Source of the DNA: Ficedula albicollis
Lineage: Eukaryota; Chordata; Aves; Passeriformes; Muscicapidae
Assembly (NCBI RefSeq): GCF_000247815.1
Contig: NC_021681.1
Location: 9,798,567 to 9,862,566, forward strand
Reading direction: 5' to 3'
DNA length: 64,000 nucleotides
Below the pieces are notes generated by a model. It was not told the DNA's origin. It saw only the letters and a list, made by a program, of their open reading frames with translations, and did no database searches. Both the position numbers and the translations under genes were made by a program. Below are positions 13,811 through 26,314 of this stretch, in pieces. Numbering within the stretch: the stretch's first letter is position 1; each line of letters begins with the position of its first letter.

Positions 13811-14026
13811 TATGCTTGTTCTGGAGTGTTTTAAGATATTTAATAGGTGTTTATGCAATTGTGCTCCAGAGGAATTGAGGCACGGAGAACTATGTTGAAT
13901 GTAACTATCCTCATCACATATGCTTGTTCTGGAGTGTTTTAAGATATTTATTAGGTGTTTATGCAATTGTTCTCCAGAGGAACTGAGGCACGGAGAACTA
14001 TGTTGAATGCAACTATCCTCATCATG
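13811..14026. repeat. Two-copy tandem duplication, 108 bp unit
   Basis: Copy 1 is at 13811-13918 and copy 2 at 13919-14026. Both start TATGCTTGTTCTGGAGTGTT and end in a TATCCTCATCA motif. I count only a handful of mismatches (A/T, G/T and T/C changes), roughly 95 percent identity, with no indel. It belongs to no transposon family I recognise. The divergence suggests a somewhat older event than the 1142 bp duplication at 45397. Confidence 0.92.
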
Positions 14027-14054
14027 GTAAAAATATGGCATTTCCAACCAACCT

Positions 14055-14166
14055 ACATGCTTCCATCTCAGAGAAGAGCTGCTGGACGTGTCATGTCAAC
14101 CTTCAGAAACACATGCTTCCATCTCAGAGAAGAGCTGCTGGATGTGTCATGTCAACCTACAGAAAG
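14055..14166. repeat. Two-copy tandem duplication, 56 bp unit
   Basis: Copy 1 is at 14055-14110 and copy 2 at 14111-14166. Both begin ACATGCTTCCATCTCAGAG and differ at about three positions. It starts less than 30 bp after the 108 bp duplication ends, so two independent units were duplicated side by side. Confidence 0.92.
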
Positions 14167-17100
14167 CCTCTCATTTTCTGCCAGAACAGTGGAGGGAGCC
14201 TTGCATGGATAAGTTTCCTTGGCACCTATTTTTTAATCCAACTAGCAGAATATATGTGAACCTGCCCAGTTAGAATATTCACCCACCCCTCTGTACTTAC
14301 ATGCTCTACACACTGGCTGATGTCCAAACTGAGAGTTCTTCTGCAGGGCCTGTTTGTCAGAGAGCTCAGCTCTGCAGTGTAACCCCTGGGGAATCACAGA
14401 CATAAGTAGAGCTTTTACCCCTCTGGTCTTTGAGCCTCCATCCAGCTTGCCTTGTCCTTTGGTGCCTGACTGTCTTAAACAAGTGTGACAGAGACTCCTG
14501 ACTTTATTGCCCAGTCTTGCTGGGCAATGCTGGTCATGCAGTGCTCTAAAACACTGAAGGAGAAATCAGATCATTGAGGCACTTCAGCTCAGCAGAAACT
14601 CTGGAGCCCTCCAGGAAATATTTCCGTGAAGCTGAGGTGATGGGTAGAAAAAGACAGCAAGCCTGGGGAGAGAAGAAAGACATATTTTTTGTTATTTTAA
14701 ACACATGTACTTGTCTTGAGTCTTAACGGGAATCTGGGTGGGAAGCACAGCTGGGAGGACAAAGGGAGAGGCTTATTTTTATTTTGAAAATATGTGCTAA
14801 TTGTGGCACAAAGCAGGGAGAGAGGGTGGGACAGTGTATGATGAAGGAACCACCTGCAGTGAAGGTGGGGAAGGAAGGAAGTTATTTACTCTCTGTCAAT
14901 TGAAAATATACATATTTCTTCTCTAGTGACTGAACCACAGCTAGGCAGGCAGTCTCAGAGCACTAACTCACATGCAGCTCTGCTTCTGGCAACAGTTTTT
15001 ATGGCTTGGTTCTAGCACCTTTTATTTAGCTTTGTGTGAACAATTGGCTTTGGGTGGAATGAAATGTTTCAGTCAACCCAAAACTGACATTTGTTTTTAC
15101 TCAGTCTTCTAAAAAGCCTGTTCTTTCCCTTTCAGGCATCAATTTGTATTATTTTTGTGTTTGTTTAAAGCCAAGTAGTGGAAATGCAGAGGCATGATCT
15201 ATACATGCAAGAAATTGGGAAAAAAGTCTTATTTTTAGCAATGAAAAATACAGGAGTATCCACACCACTCTCTCATGTTGTAATAAAACTCTCTTTAAGC
15301 CTTCTACTTTTTTGAGAAACTTTTAACACCAGTTTATGGGTGATTCTGAGTGGCAAGATGTCTGGCCAGGGCTCTGTATTAAATACCTGACTACATACCA
15401 GTATTGAAGCTGATAAGCAGCCAGGTACCCAGTTGCTCCACACATTGGGCCAATGTGCAAATGCTCTTTGTGACACTGACTAAGGCAGAGCTTCACCCAA
15501 GATAGATTTGCTTCATCAAGAGAGATCCACAGAATTGTGTTAAACTATCTGGCAGAGATAGTTCAGACAGCAACTCAACATTATTTGAATGAATAGATTA
15601 GCTGCTGTTGCTGTGAGTTTTTTGGGGCATTGCTGTATTTTCATTAGTACCCAGAATGTAAATGTGTCATGAGCAAAAAGCAAACTAAGGGCCTCAGATA
15701 CACACTTGTGGAGCTGTGGTGGAGGGGGTTCTGCCACAAGGCACAGGACACACATCTTGTGCTGCAGAACACCCCACAAACTCTAATGGGCCTAATATTT
15801 CTGAAATACTAAAAGAAGTTCTGCTATTTCCAATTGCTCTTCTAGTTTACTCTTAACCTAAATTATTCAGCCCTGCTCCTCTGTAAGTGGGGCTTGGACC
15901 AGTGACCATCAAAAGGAAATAGGGTAGGATTTTTTTTGTTCTGCTTCTTTTAAATTTTGTCAGCAACTAAAAAAACAAAATGGCACATAATTCCCACTTC
16001 CACTTCTACGTTTGAAAAATCCTGCTGTGATCCTAACTGTACTGTTTAGGTGTCTAATACTTTTCACATCTACTCCTAAAACACTTCATCCTTTATGCAG
16101 CAAAGTGCAGTATTTTATGGCTGCCTGAATGAGAAAAAGGCACATTAAGGAGCAGAAGAAAAGTAAAATTTGGATTGCTACTCCCTGAGTTTTAAAAACC
16201 AAGAGGGAGTTTTGGTGAGGGAGGAAAGAATGAAAGGAAAAATAGTCAGGGATACAGTGATATACTCTATGGCCAAGATCTCCCTACTCTCCCACTCAGA
16301 CAAGAGTTCTCATTGTCTGAGTTTTATGTGAATTATTATTAACCACAACTTGACTTCTCTATTCAGCTTACCCACTAAGCACACTTATCAGCATAACTTG
16401 CCTATGTCTAGTGGGATAATTTCAGTATGGAAAACACTAGGTAGAAATCAAACTTCTCTGTGTCATCTGACACAGTTTGACATGAAAATGCAGGAAGCAA
16501 ATAGATATAGCCAGGACTAATACACAAAGGCTCACAAACAAAACATTTCTCCTAGGCACCATGAAATGCCTGACAATTTTATTGTTCTTCACATCCAAAA
16601 GATGGCCAGGAGGTGCTCTTGAGAGGAGCTTTACAGTGAGCTTCATTGGAAAAAAAAAAAGCTCCTAAAGACCATGCATGAAGCAATATAGAGAGTGAGT
16701 CAATTAGGAAATCATCCATGTCATGTGATACTGAAGTTCTCTGGCTGGTATATATACTACAGTTTTCCCATAAATAGAAGTGAGGAAATTGTTGCTCTAA
16801 AACTTGAATGTGTAGCTAATTTGAACAAAAGCTCTCACAGAGGGCTGTTGGGAGTTCCTATTTGTTATTATTTGGTGATTAAGCATAGCTTGTACATCTG
16901 AAACTCTTTGTCTATTCATTCCGCTTTTAGACTTGGAGCAGCAGATGCCATACCAACTCACAACAGAAGATGATTCAAGCAGAGATTTCTCTCTATTTTG
17001 GGGATTTGCAAAGGCTTCCTCAGCCCTCAGAACTCTGCTCATTAATTCCTTGACTGCTGTCATAAATCTTGTATTTTGATATCTTACTCATTAGCCCAGA

Positions 17101-20100
17101 CAAGCAACATGCAACCCTTGGCAGAGTTCAGGACCAATCTATATGGTGGAGAGAAAGCAGCAAAATATATCTAGCTTCTTCACTGGAAATTTAAGCTTAA
17201 TACATCTGCACTTTGTTTTTCACTGCCCAGAAAAATAGGTTGATGTTTGGATTTCCTAGGCTCAGTTCATTTTTTCAGTCAGGCTGCATTTTACTCTGAT
17301 GCACTCCCATTTCACTTAATAAGAGTTGCTGTTTTCCAGTGAATAGAGAATCATTAATCATACATTGTCTCTTCAAACACAATACACAGACACTTTTCTT
17401 ATTCTAAAGAAAAGCCCTCCGTCCTCCTCTGGAAGTGCCATATTTTACAAAAGGTTTCCCACTACTTGGAAACTAACCAGTGACTGGAAATCTGTGTCTT
17501 CAAAGGCCATGGACTCAAGAAAATAAATAATTAGACTGCCACCAGCTGTTTAAGTTAAAAGTGATGTAACTGTTGAGATTTGTGCTTCCATACACACAAA
17601 CAAGATGAACACTGGTCAGGAAGGAATTTTTCATAAGTACCAAATTATTTGACATATTTAAATAAGAATTTTTTGCCAAGAAAACACACACACAAAAATA
17701 TTTTCCAGCATGAACAGATGTTAAAAGTTTGATCTTTGGTGTATAATCCACAGCAGTCGTACAGAAACTCACAGGAATTTATGAAGTTATTTCATTTTTA
17801 GATTGTGATGCATGTCTGATGAGAATATAGTTAACTGGAAATACTAGCAGCATCAGTAAAGGCCAGTTCTCTTACAGTAGTGACAAGCAAGCACTAACCT
17901 ATTTGTCTGCTACTTTGCAATCAAAATTCCAATGGCAAAATTGCATGGTATTTTTGTGGAATCTTGACATAACAGTGAAATTATTTTTCTTGTATCTATT
18001 CAGAGAGAAAAACAAAGGCAGGATTTTGTAAAATCTTTCCATCCTTGAAAGTCTTTCTAAACCTCAAAGTCACTGTAAATAGGATCAATTTTAAAAGGGC
18101 ACACAGGGAGCAAGGCCTTCTTTGCCAAGCTACAAGTGAACAACTTATATGCACATTACCAGTTACATGCTATTGTTTTTCCAATCACTGTGACAAGAAA
18201 CATGTTTTGATTTGGTCTGGGCTGCAGGCATATTGTCTATGCCATGGGTGTTAATGTATATAGATAAACTATTGCTATAGATTCAAAACTTTTAATGATG
18301 ATGAAGTTCAAAATTAAATTATATAATGAGTTCTTCCCCAAGAAGTGCTGAGGGTGGCCTTTGTGAATTTTCAAACCGAGTACAAAGTGATGTTTATGTG
18401 CACATATCTCAGTGATCCACTGGGAAATCCAAGCCTGGATCATAAAAGTCCACCACATAAAAGTTTTCCTTTTAGGTCAAGTGAAAATACTGTTGAAAGT
18501 ATTGAGGAATAATCTGTTTTATCAATAGAAGTTACATGACTCCCCTGCCTTACTAAGACTTTTTCCATGTCTTAGATTTTACGATTGACAAAATAATGAC
18601 AGGTGCATCCTTTCTAATTTCTTAATGGAATGCAGCCAACAGTACCCAGAAGGACAAAAGCCAGGATTGAGGGGAGCTGAGAAGGGAGGGAGCTTACACA
18701 GCTAGAAAACAAGTACTGTAAAAGCTTTCTGAAAACTTACAACCAAAATATAATTACTAAAACAGCTTTGAAAGGAGGGAGTTAAATTACTGAGTGTGGC
18801 TGTGATCATTCTGCTAGTTTAGATTGCTCCAGTATAAATTAAATGAAATAGGACCTGAACTGCTAATTAACTACCCTACCCACAGGTGATCACAATATGT
18901 GCCATGTAAAATCCCTGCAAAAGCAAAATTTATACACCTAGAAACTACATGTGTGCATATTAAAACCATTTTTGCAGTTTACAAGAATAGCCAAGTCCTT
19001 TGATAGCTAATCAGGAAAATGGGGGTGGGGGGGCAGGAGGGAGGAAATTCTGTATACATTTAGAAGCAATGATTTATACAAGATTTCCCTTGAATTAGTT
19101 TATTTTAAAAGAGAACAAAGGGGTTCTCCTGCTGGGTAGCTTTTCAGCAGGGATGCCCTGCCTGCCTTATTTCAGATCTGCAACATTATGTGGTTTCAAT
19201 TAGTGGTAGCACTTGCAAAACTAGCAACACAGACATTTTGGCTTGAAATCTGACTCCGAGGCAGTGAAGGGTACTTAAGATCTACTCGGGGTGGGTGGAG
19301 AAATACAGTATATTTGAAACAGTGTTGATCTTTTGTCAGAGTGGTGTCACTTCTAAAACCCTCTCTGTGTTTTTATGGGCTTGGTTTTTCATTTCTTCTT
19401 TGTTTCCCTGTTTAGAAGTTGATTTCCACTTTTCTAGCATCCTATTTCCCATCTCTTTTGTCACCTGGCTGCTTACTAGGCCCTGAGTTGTTTTTTTCAG
19501 GCTTTGAGGGCAGCCAAGTATGCTAGCTAAGCATGCTCAAAATACTATGGCACTTAAAAGGCTTAATATTCACAGAGTCCCCTTCCTCCTCAAAGTTCTT
19601 TGCAACTCTAGGTACTCTAAGAACAGCCCTGTATTATTAGGCACTGACTGGTTTTATAGTCCATCTTTCCCCTTAAGAAGGAATTACTAAAATATCCTTG
19701 TAAGGCAAATGATAATTTTCTTAACTTTGCAGACAAGGAAACTGACTTCTCTTGCTACTCTACATCAATATAAGTGTCTCATGTAATACATCTGCTGGCT
19801 GATAAAAAGCCTGTGTATGATGATTCAACAGTCCTACTTAGCTATCTTGATAGGCAGGTGACATTTTGATGAGCAAAATAACAAATGTCACTGCTGTGGT
19901 GACAGACATATACAATATTCCAAATATCCACTGAAAGAGAAAAGTGTTTAATATCGGAATGAAAGAGGCAACTTCTTGACAGGATTTCAACATGTATAAC
20001 TATAATATTTTTAGCAATGAAGTCAATAATATGTCTCACTATCACATCTATCATGGTGCTAAAGTAGTTTTTATCAAGACTTTTCTAGTTGCTGCTCTAG

Positions 20101-22019
20101 TATGGTGATTATCAACAAACATAGTACAGCTGAAAGGAGACTACAGCAAAAACATGAGCACTTTTTTCTCCAAGGGTTGCATTCCTAATCTCCACTAAAG
20201 GACTTAGATTTGTTTTGGTGGTGGTGAAGGTTGGAGATCAAAAAGAACCCTAAATATCATCACCATGTATCTGTTTTGCTAACCTAATGCTGGCAATAGG
20301 CCTTATAAAAAGCTGGCTGTAAAATCAACACATATTTGGCAATGCTTCCTTTTTTATTTGTGGTTGCTATCAAGATGAAATAAAATTTAGGGGCGGCAAA
20401 TTGAGATGGAATGAAACTGTGGAAAATGCTGCTCATCTCAAACCCCACGGTGATCATCTGCTGAATTATTCACATGTCTGGTCAACAGCATTTGCTTTTA
20501 TCAGTGTTCCCTCAGCCTTGCTTGCATGGCCATTTAGCCTGACTCTGCCTTGTGCTGGGAAGCAGCAACCTGAACCAAGGAGCAGAGCACAGAGCAGAAG
20601 CATGGACATGGATAGACTTTTCCTTTTTGAGCTACGTAACAGAAATCAGAACATAAATGAGCAGTCAGGTCACTCACTGCGATCAAGCGTCCGCAGTGTG
20701 GTTCAACTGATTTGAGGCTGGAATGCTAAATTTACCCTGCATTTCTTCAAAGTCTCTGCAATGGGAGTGCCTTACTTTAGAAGCTGTCTCTCTTTTTAGA
20801 TAATCCACAATGATCCACAATCATACAAGAGGCTTTCCCCAACTTCTTTCATACTACTTAACAGCTTTATTGCAACTCTAGGAATAAAGATGCTCACATT
20901 CCACTGACTTAAGAGAGTAGGTTTAATGCACTGTGCCATTTGCTACCATCCTGACGGGCCTTTTTTTTGTGTCTGTGTGATTAATACATGTACTAATGCT
21001 AATAAAACACTTATGGAGTTTCCCAGACATAGACATGGCCCCTTAATCCTTCCCTGTTCTGCTGGGGATAATCATTTTTACAACATGAGATCACTTGCAC
21101 CAGTGAAGTGCATTTTAACACCTTTTGCTGTTATCTGTATGAACTGATGATCCTAATAGAATCCCAGCAGTGCATTTAAACTTTATTTCCTAGGTTAATC
21201 AGACTAAAAGACAGTTAACTAAGTTTCCCAAAGGGGGCCTTCTTTACATTAAAAAAAAAAAAAGCTACTGGAATTGTTTATCACTAGAAATTTTGGTCAA
21301 TGAGAAAAGGAGTAATGCTATAAAAAGAAAGGGTGTTTTTGTCTTGTAGTGGACAGCACGGCACACCATTAAAGAAAAAAAAAAAAAAAGAGAAATATTT
21401 TCTGAACAAAGAACTCATGCCGGTCCCCCTCCTTTTTTTTTTGATCTTTAATCCCTTCTCTCTAAGTAGAATGGCAAAGGAGCCCTTCTCTCTCTCTAAT
21501 AAATAGCTAGCAAAAGAAGGCATTCAATGCTCCGTCCCTTTGATCAGCACAAAGCTGTCAGCTCCTGCCGCTTTTTTTTCTTCTAGCTCTTGTTCCTGGT
21601 TAAAAGTGGAAGTAATACCCCCTGAAAGAAATACCCTAGGTGTCCTGCAAATCATCAATCCTATTTTTTAACTTGTTGTTTTTCAGTGGCCCACCCTCCT
21701 GGCCTGAGCAACCTCCTCACTAACACCCCTCTTCCTCTTTCTACCCTTTTTCCAGAATACCAGTTTCATTTGATACGCAATTCAATGTGCCAGTCTGACC
21801 TACTGGGACCTTGCTGTCTGAGACTCTACCACTGCGCAGACAGGGGAAACCTTCCTTCTAGCAATAAACATGTTTACTTCCATTCATTTTGCTCCCTGTA
21901 AAGGAATTAGTTTTTTTTTTCATTGACACAGAAAAGGGATTTTTAGAAAATAGTTTTTAATAATTTATAATACACCTCTAACTTTAAAAAAAGCAGAGCA
22001 CAAACAGTAAATAAAAAAA
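14167..22019. other. Non-coding DNA, no gene recognised
   Basis: No supported gene. Open frames are short (up to 104 codons at 20401-20715, plus strand, no domain). Poly-A runs occur near 21251-21263 and 21375-21389. A G-rich run at 19021-19044 is listed separately. The stretch 20380-20720 has several CpGs (TGCGATCAAGCGTCCGCAG near 20680) in a CpG-poor background. That could mark a constrained non-coding element, but nothing in the window proves it. Confidence 0.55.
19021..19044 (+). other. G-rich run, possible G-quadruplex
   Basis: Plus strand GGGGGTGGGGGGG followed by CAGGAGGGAGG. It contains enough G-runs of three or more for a potential intramolecular quadruplex with short loops. It stands in AT-rich surroundings. 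Folding is inferred from motif only. Confidence 0.5.
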
Positions 22020-22290
22020 ATTACAGGTTGTGCTTGACCGAGTGTCTGAGATCCCATTTTGCTCCAATCTTCAAGCTGCTGCATTTCAGCAACATCACTG
22101 CATCTCAGCAGTAAACAATCTCCAAATATTGCTGCCTTCAGACAGGTCACTTGGCGCATTTTAAAGCAGGCTCCTTGTTTACTGCTCAGATTATCTGCAA
22201 TGTGCATTTCTGCTCCTCACAGTGTCAGGACCTGATACACTGTTTGCAAATATTATGCAAAGGAAATAATTCACAAAGGCAAACAATTAC
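22020..22290. promoter_or_regulatory. Candidate non-coding regulatory element (motif-based, weak)
   Basis: Non-repetitive, moderately GC-balanced sequence with a cluster of developmental factor-like sites. TGTTTGCAAATA (forkhead-like) is at about 22241-22252, followed at once by TTATGCAAAG (POU/octamer-like). Further on come AACAATT (SOX-like, about 22283) and several CAGC/GCTGC blocks. No reading frame is maintained. I infer an enhancer-like conserved element from composition and motif packing. Such short motifs also occur by chance, so confidence is low. Confidence 0.25.
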
Positions 22291-22370
22291 AACTGAGTGT
22301 AGAACAAGAGAGTAGCTGGTGGTGGGAGAGCAGGGCAGAGGTTTGGTGTCTGTGTGTTTGTGTCTATAAA

Positions 22371-22395
22371 GGGTTGGAGGGGGGAGGGATGGGGA
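22371..22395 (+). other. G-rich run, possible G-quadruplex
   Basis: Plus strand GGGTTGGAGGGGGG-A-GGG-AT-GGGG has four G-runs of at least three with loops of one to five bases, which meets the usual quadruplex pattern. It lies about 80 bp downstream of the motif-dense stretch at 22020-22290. Biological meaning is not shown. Confidence 0.55.
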
Positions 22396-25300
22396 GTAAG
22401 GAAAAGCAAATGTATAAAAGAGCATTTTTACCAGACAATGTCATCGTCTCAGTGACATGTAATGATGTTTAAATACCTTTGCCATTTTCCCTTGGTGATT
22501 GCTGCACTGGGTATGTTCTGTGGGCCTATAGAGATATGTTTTTCAAAAATCAGGATGGAGTGAATGCTGTTCGTTGTTCTGGCTGCAAAATGTCAAACTG
22601 CAGTGGAAAGAAATACAGCATTGCAGTGGTGGTGCACTGAGGCCCCCGGTAGGAAAGCAGGAGCTATTAAGTGGAAAATTCCTGCAGAGGACGTGTTTCC
22701 ATTTCTAATGCGAAGAAAGAGGGTGTTGTTTGAGGCTGGCAGGTCTGTGGAAAATACAGAAAACACAGGGAAGATGAGAAAATGACCTCATTGAACTCTG
22801 AGAACTTAAGCAAACAAACAGCTTCGGCCAACATACCACATTCTTCTGCCCAAACAACAAATTGACCTATAAGTTATATAATCCCCCACATGCCCCCGTG
22901 CCTCATGTAAATGTGGGGAGGGAGAAGGGGGCTGTTCACTGCAGGGGTGGAGAGGACAAGCAGTAAAACCTGCTGCAGTAGGAAAGACTCTTGGGGTAAG
23001 CTGCCTGTCCTCCCCACAGCACCACCTTCCACCCCAAATGCAGTCCTCACATGAGGTTCAGGTTTAATTGCGCTCTGAATACCAGCAGAATGATGGCACT
23101 GGTTGTTTATTATAGTATGAACTATTTCAGTACAGCATAAATTTTCCATTTCAAAGGATCCTGAATGCCTTCAGGGAAGGGACTAGGTTTTGTGAGCAGA
23201 GGGTGGCCTCTGTAAAAGTTGGTGGGGGGTTCATCTCAGGGATGGTTAAAACCGCATTCTTGGAACCTGAGGGGGGGACTCTGGAAGCCTGTTTAGGGGC
23301 TGTATTTTCCCCTATAGAGGCCCCCTGTAGTGTTGACTTGGACTGCCTGAGTTACCATTTTATATCAACTGAACAAATCCTAGTGTAAAAACGCAGGGGC
23401 TGACCAAAGGCCATGGTTCTGCTGGGGTTGTTGTTGTTGTTCTGTTGTTGGCAGAAAAGGCAGATGTGTGCCAGTACCCCCAGCATCTGACAGTGCTGAA
23501 AGGTTTGATTTGTTGTACAACTACTGGCCTCGGTGTTTTTCCAATAACTAACTAATTGAATACAATAGAAAGTTATTAATCAGTAGAACAGCAGATAAAC
23601 CATAATTCAGAGTTTACAATAGTATTATTTACAAATCAGAAAGAGCTTTTCTGTTAGTTAGTAGTACATTTGCTGTGGAAACTTGTCTCATCTACCATGT
23701 AATTCCAAATTACACTTTTAATGGATAGACTCATTTTTTTTCCTTGTTTACATTATTAAAATCCTGTTGTCTCCCACTTGCAGTTGATTTTGAGCACAAA
23801 CAGAACCTGCTCAACCACCCAGCATTTTGCATGGACTCAGCCTTTCATAGACACAGTTAGCTTTGAGCAGTCTTTGCAGCTTTAAAGTCTATATAGTGCT
23901 TTAAGGACAAGTATAAGCATAAACAGATAAAGGGTTTGATCTTGCATCTTTAAAGCATATGGATAGGAATGTAGGTATATGCAAGGTTCAAATATTTGCA
24001 GCAAAGAAGAAGCAGCTGACACAAGATTCACAAGGTAGAGGTGTACATTCAAATTTCACGTAAGCCGCTTTTTAAGTCTAATGGTTTGATCCATTCTGTC
24101 ATTAGGCACCACTAGCCATGTATGCTCTGAGGGACAATTCAGAAAACCCCAGCAGCTATAAGGAGCTGACTAGATTCAGTGCCCATGTTCCCTCATCAAA
24201 ACATTTTAGTGCAAGATAAAGTGAATTACAAGATAAGTGCTGAAGAGAAAGTGAGACCATCCCAAACTCAATCCAAAAATGCAACTTTTGCCTCTTGCAG
24301 TCTCTGAAAAACATAAATAACCATTCTTTATTTTCCAGTTTGACATCTCCCTGCATGTGGAGAAGACAAGGCAAAAAGTGACAGAATTACACAGTACCAA
24401 AAAAATGTGTACATACAAGACTTTCAGCATTATTCCGTAGATATTACAAGTTGTTTGAAGAAAGATCAAAAAAGGTGGCTGAAGATGGGGGCATGTGGCT
24501 ATATCAAGTTAAATTCTCACACAGCTGTTGCATATTGCTTTTCAAGGCTCCAGTTGCCACTTATTTCAGCTATGAAGGAGATAGTGTTGTGGTAATATGA
24601 AAAGGAAATAATTCTGATCTGTGCAGCTCAGATCTGAAAACCAATTTGCCCAGAATCCAGCACTGTTTCAGTTTAACCCTAAATGCCTGCACCTCGGCAG
24701 CACAAGGGCCAAAAGACATTCAGGAGCTCCACAGCGTTGTGTTATTCCCTTTCTGGAAATGTTTAACCAGGGTAAACTATATAGTGCAGCATTTCTGCAC
24801 GGTGCCATGGATTCTGTTTCTCTTTTCCTTGCGCTGTGTAACTAAGGGGCACTGTAAGGGGTGCATAACTTTCAGACTAGAACAGCTTTCTCCTCCACAC
24901 TCTGACAGGAAATAAAAAGTGCCCAAAAAAATCAAGAGAAAAACAAACTGTGAAGGACAAAAAGAAGCACTGCCAAAACAAAAGTTTCCCACACCTAATA
25001 AAAGAAAAAAGTCAGATTTTTACTCATCTTCACCTTATGGTTGCAAATGGCAAAGGAAGAGATGTAAGGAGTGCCCCGTCATTAGGGCTCTGGAGTTTAG
25101 CACCCATTGCAGGATTAACTCTTCTGAGGAGTGCAGGGCTTTGGTTACATTGCTTTTTACAGGATTCTTAATAGGTTCTTTGTCTTTTACATAGTGGACT
25201 CCGCTCATATCGTAGCTTCTGCTTTGCATTCAGTTTACAAGACCTGAGAATACCTAAAGGGACTTCTAAGAGACTATTTTAAATAAAAACATGGATATGT

Positions 25301-25975
25301 CTGGGTGATGAAGTGCAAACCTGAGCCAACAAGATTGTAGGCAAACCACATTCAGCTCCTGCCAATGCATCTCAGTGCTGTCCTAAACAAAACTTTCAGA
25401 ACTGTGCAGAAATGCCTGGTCAAATTAACTTGTGCAGGAGATTCAGAAAGCACAAAAATAGGTAATAGAACAAACAAAAAAAATTAATGCTTGTGCATTT
25501 TCTTTGCAACACAATAGCAAAAGTCATGGAGTAAAAGAGACACAGAAATCACTGATCAAGCTTCAGCTTTTATTTCTTTGTTCTTTTATTTTAAATCATA
25601 AGATTTCATCACAGCTGGGAAATGTGTGGTGTCAGCATTCCCAAGCTTTAGCACTGGCCGCTCATTCTGATCCTAGTGGAAATTGGACACTTGGCCTCTG
25701 AGCACTGATGGAACTTCCCAGGATTCTACTATCACTGTGTCTGGTTTCCTAACTTTTATAAATCTAAGATCTTGAAAGAAGTTTTGAAATCAACTGTTAG
25801 AAGACCTGACTGTGAACCAGTCTTCCTCAATGTTTTGCAGTTCAGGTGACTCCCAGTGTGGACAACTGTAAGGCGAGGACCCCAGGACATGATGAATCCT
25901 AAGCTCACTGTTTTATCTGGATGCAGAAAAAAAAGCCTCTTGGCTTGTAGATCAATGGTTTCATACTGAGAAAAG

Positions 25976-26001
25976 AACAACAACAACAACAACAACAACA
26001 A
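25976..26001 (+). repeat. (AAC)n microsatellite
   Basis: About eight perfect AAC/CAA trinucleotide units on the plus strand, followed by AAAGG. On the minus strand it would read as poly-leucine, which explains a leucine-rich chance frame there. Confidence 0.95.
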
Positions 26002-26184
26002 AAGGAAAAATCACAACAGGATGTGTACACAGGACTTTTGTGGATAAAAAGTAATCTGCCCCAACAGTGACCAGCTGGAGACCTTCCTCTGTCTCAGGAT
26101 GTCTCCACCTCAAGCTGTGGGTCCTACTTAGGAGGCAATAAGAATTATCAGGTGTTCAGAAAATGTACCTTGGGAAAGCATTGA

Positions 26185-26314
26185 GCTTTTGCACCTGAGA
26201 GGCAGCTGCAAGGAGAAAGTAATCTGTGTTTTCCACACCTATTGCAACTGCTTTTGCACCTGAGAGGCAGCTGCAAGGAGAAGGTAATCTGTGGATGCCA
26301 CACCTATTGTAACT
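26185..26314. repeat. Two-copy tandem duplication, 65 bp unit
   Basis: Copy 1 is at 26185-26249 and copy 2 at 26250-26314. Both start GCTTTTGCACCTGAGAGGCA and end CACACCTATTG(C/T)AACT. There are about five substitutions and no indel. It is not part of a recognised transposon. Confidence 0.92.

Noticed and set aside
13811..14166. Possible CRISPR-like or satellite array
   Set aside because: Each unit is present only twice with no spacer pattern, and the genome is eukaryotic. These are simple tandem duplications.
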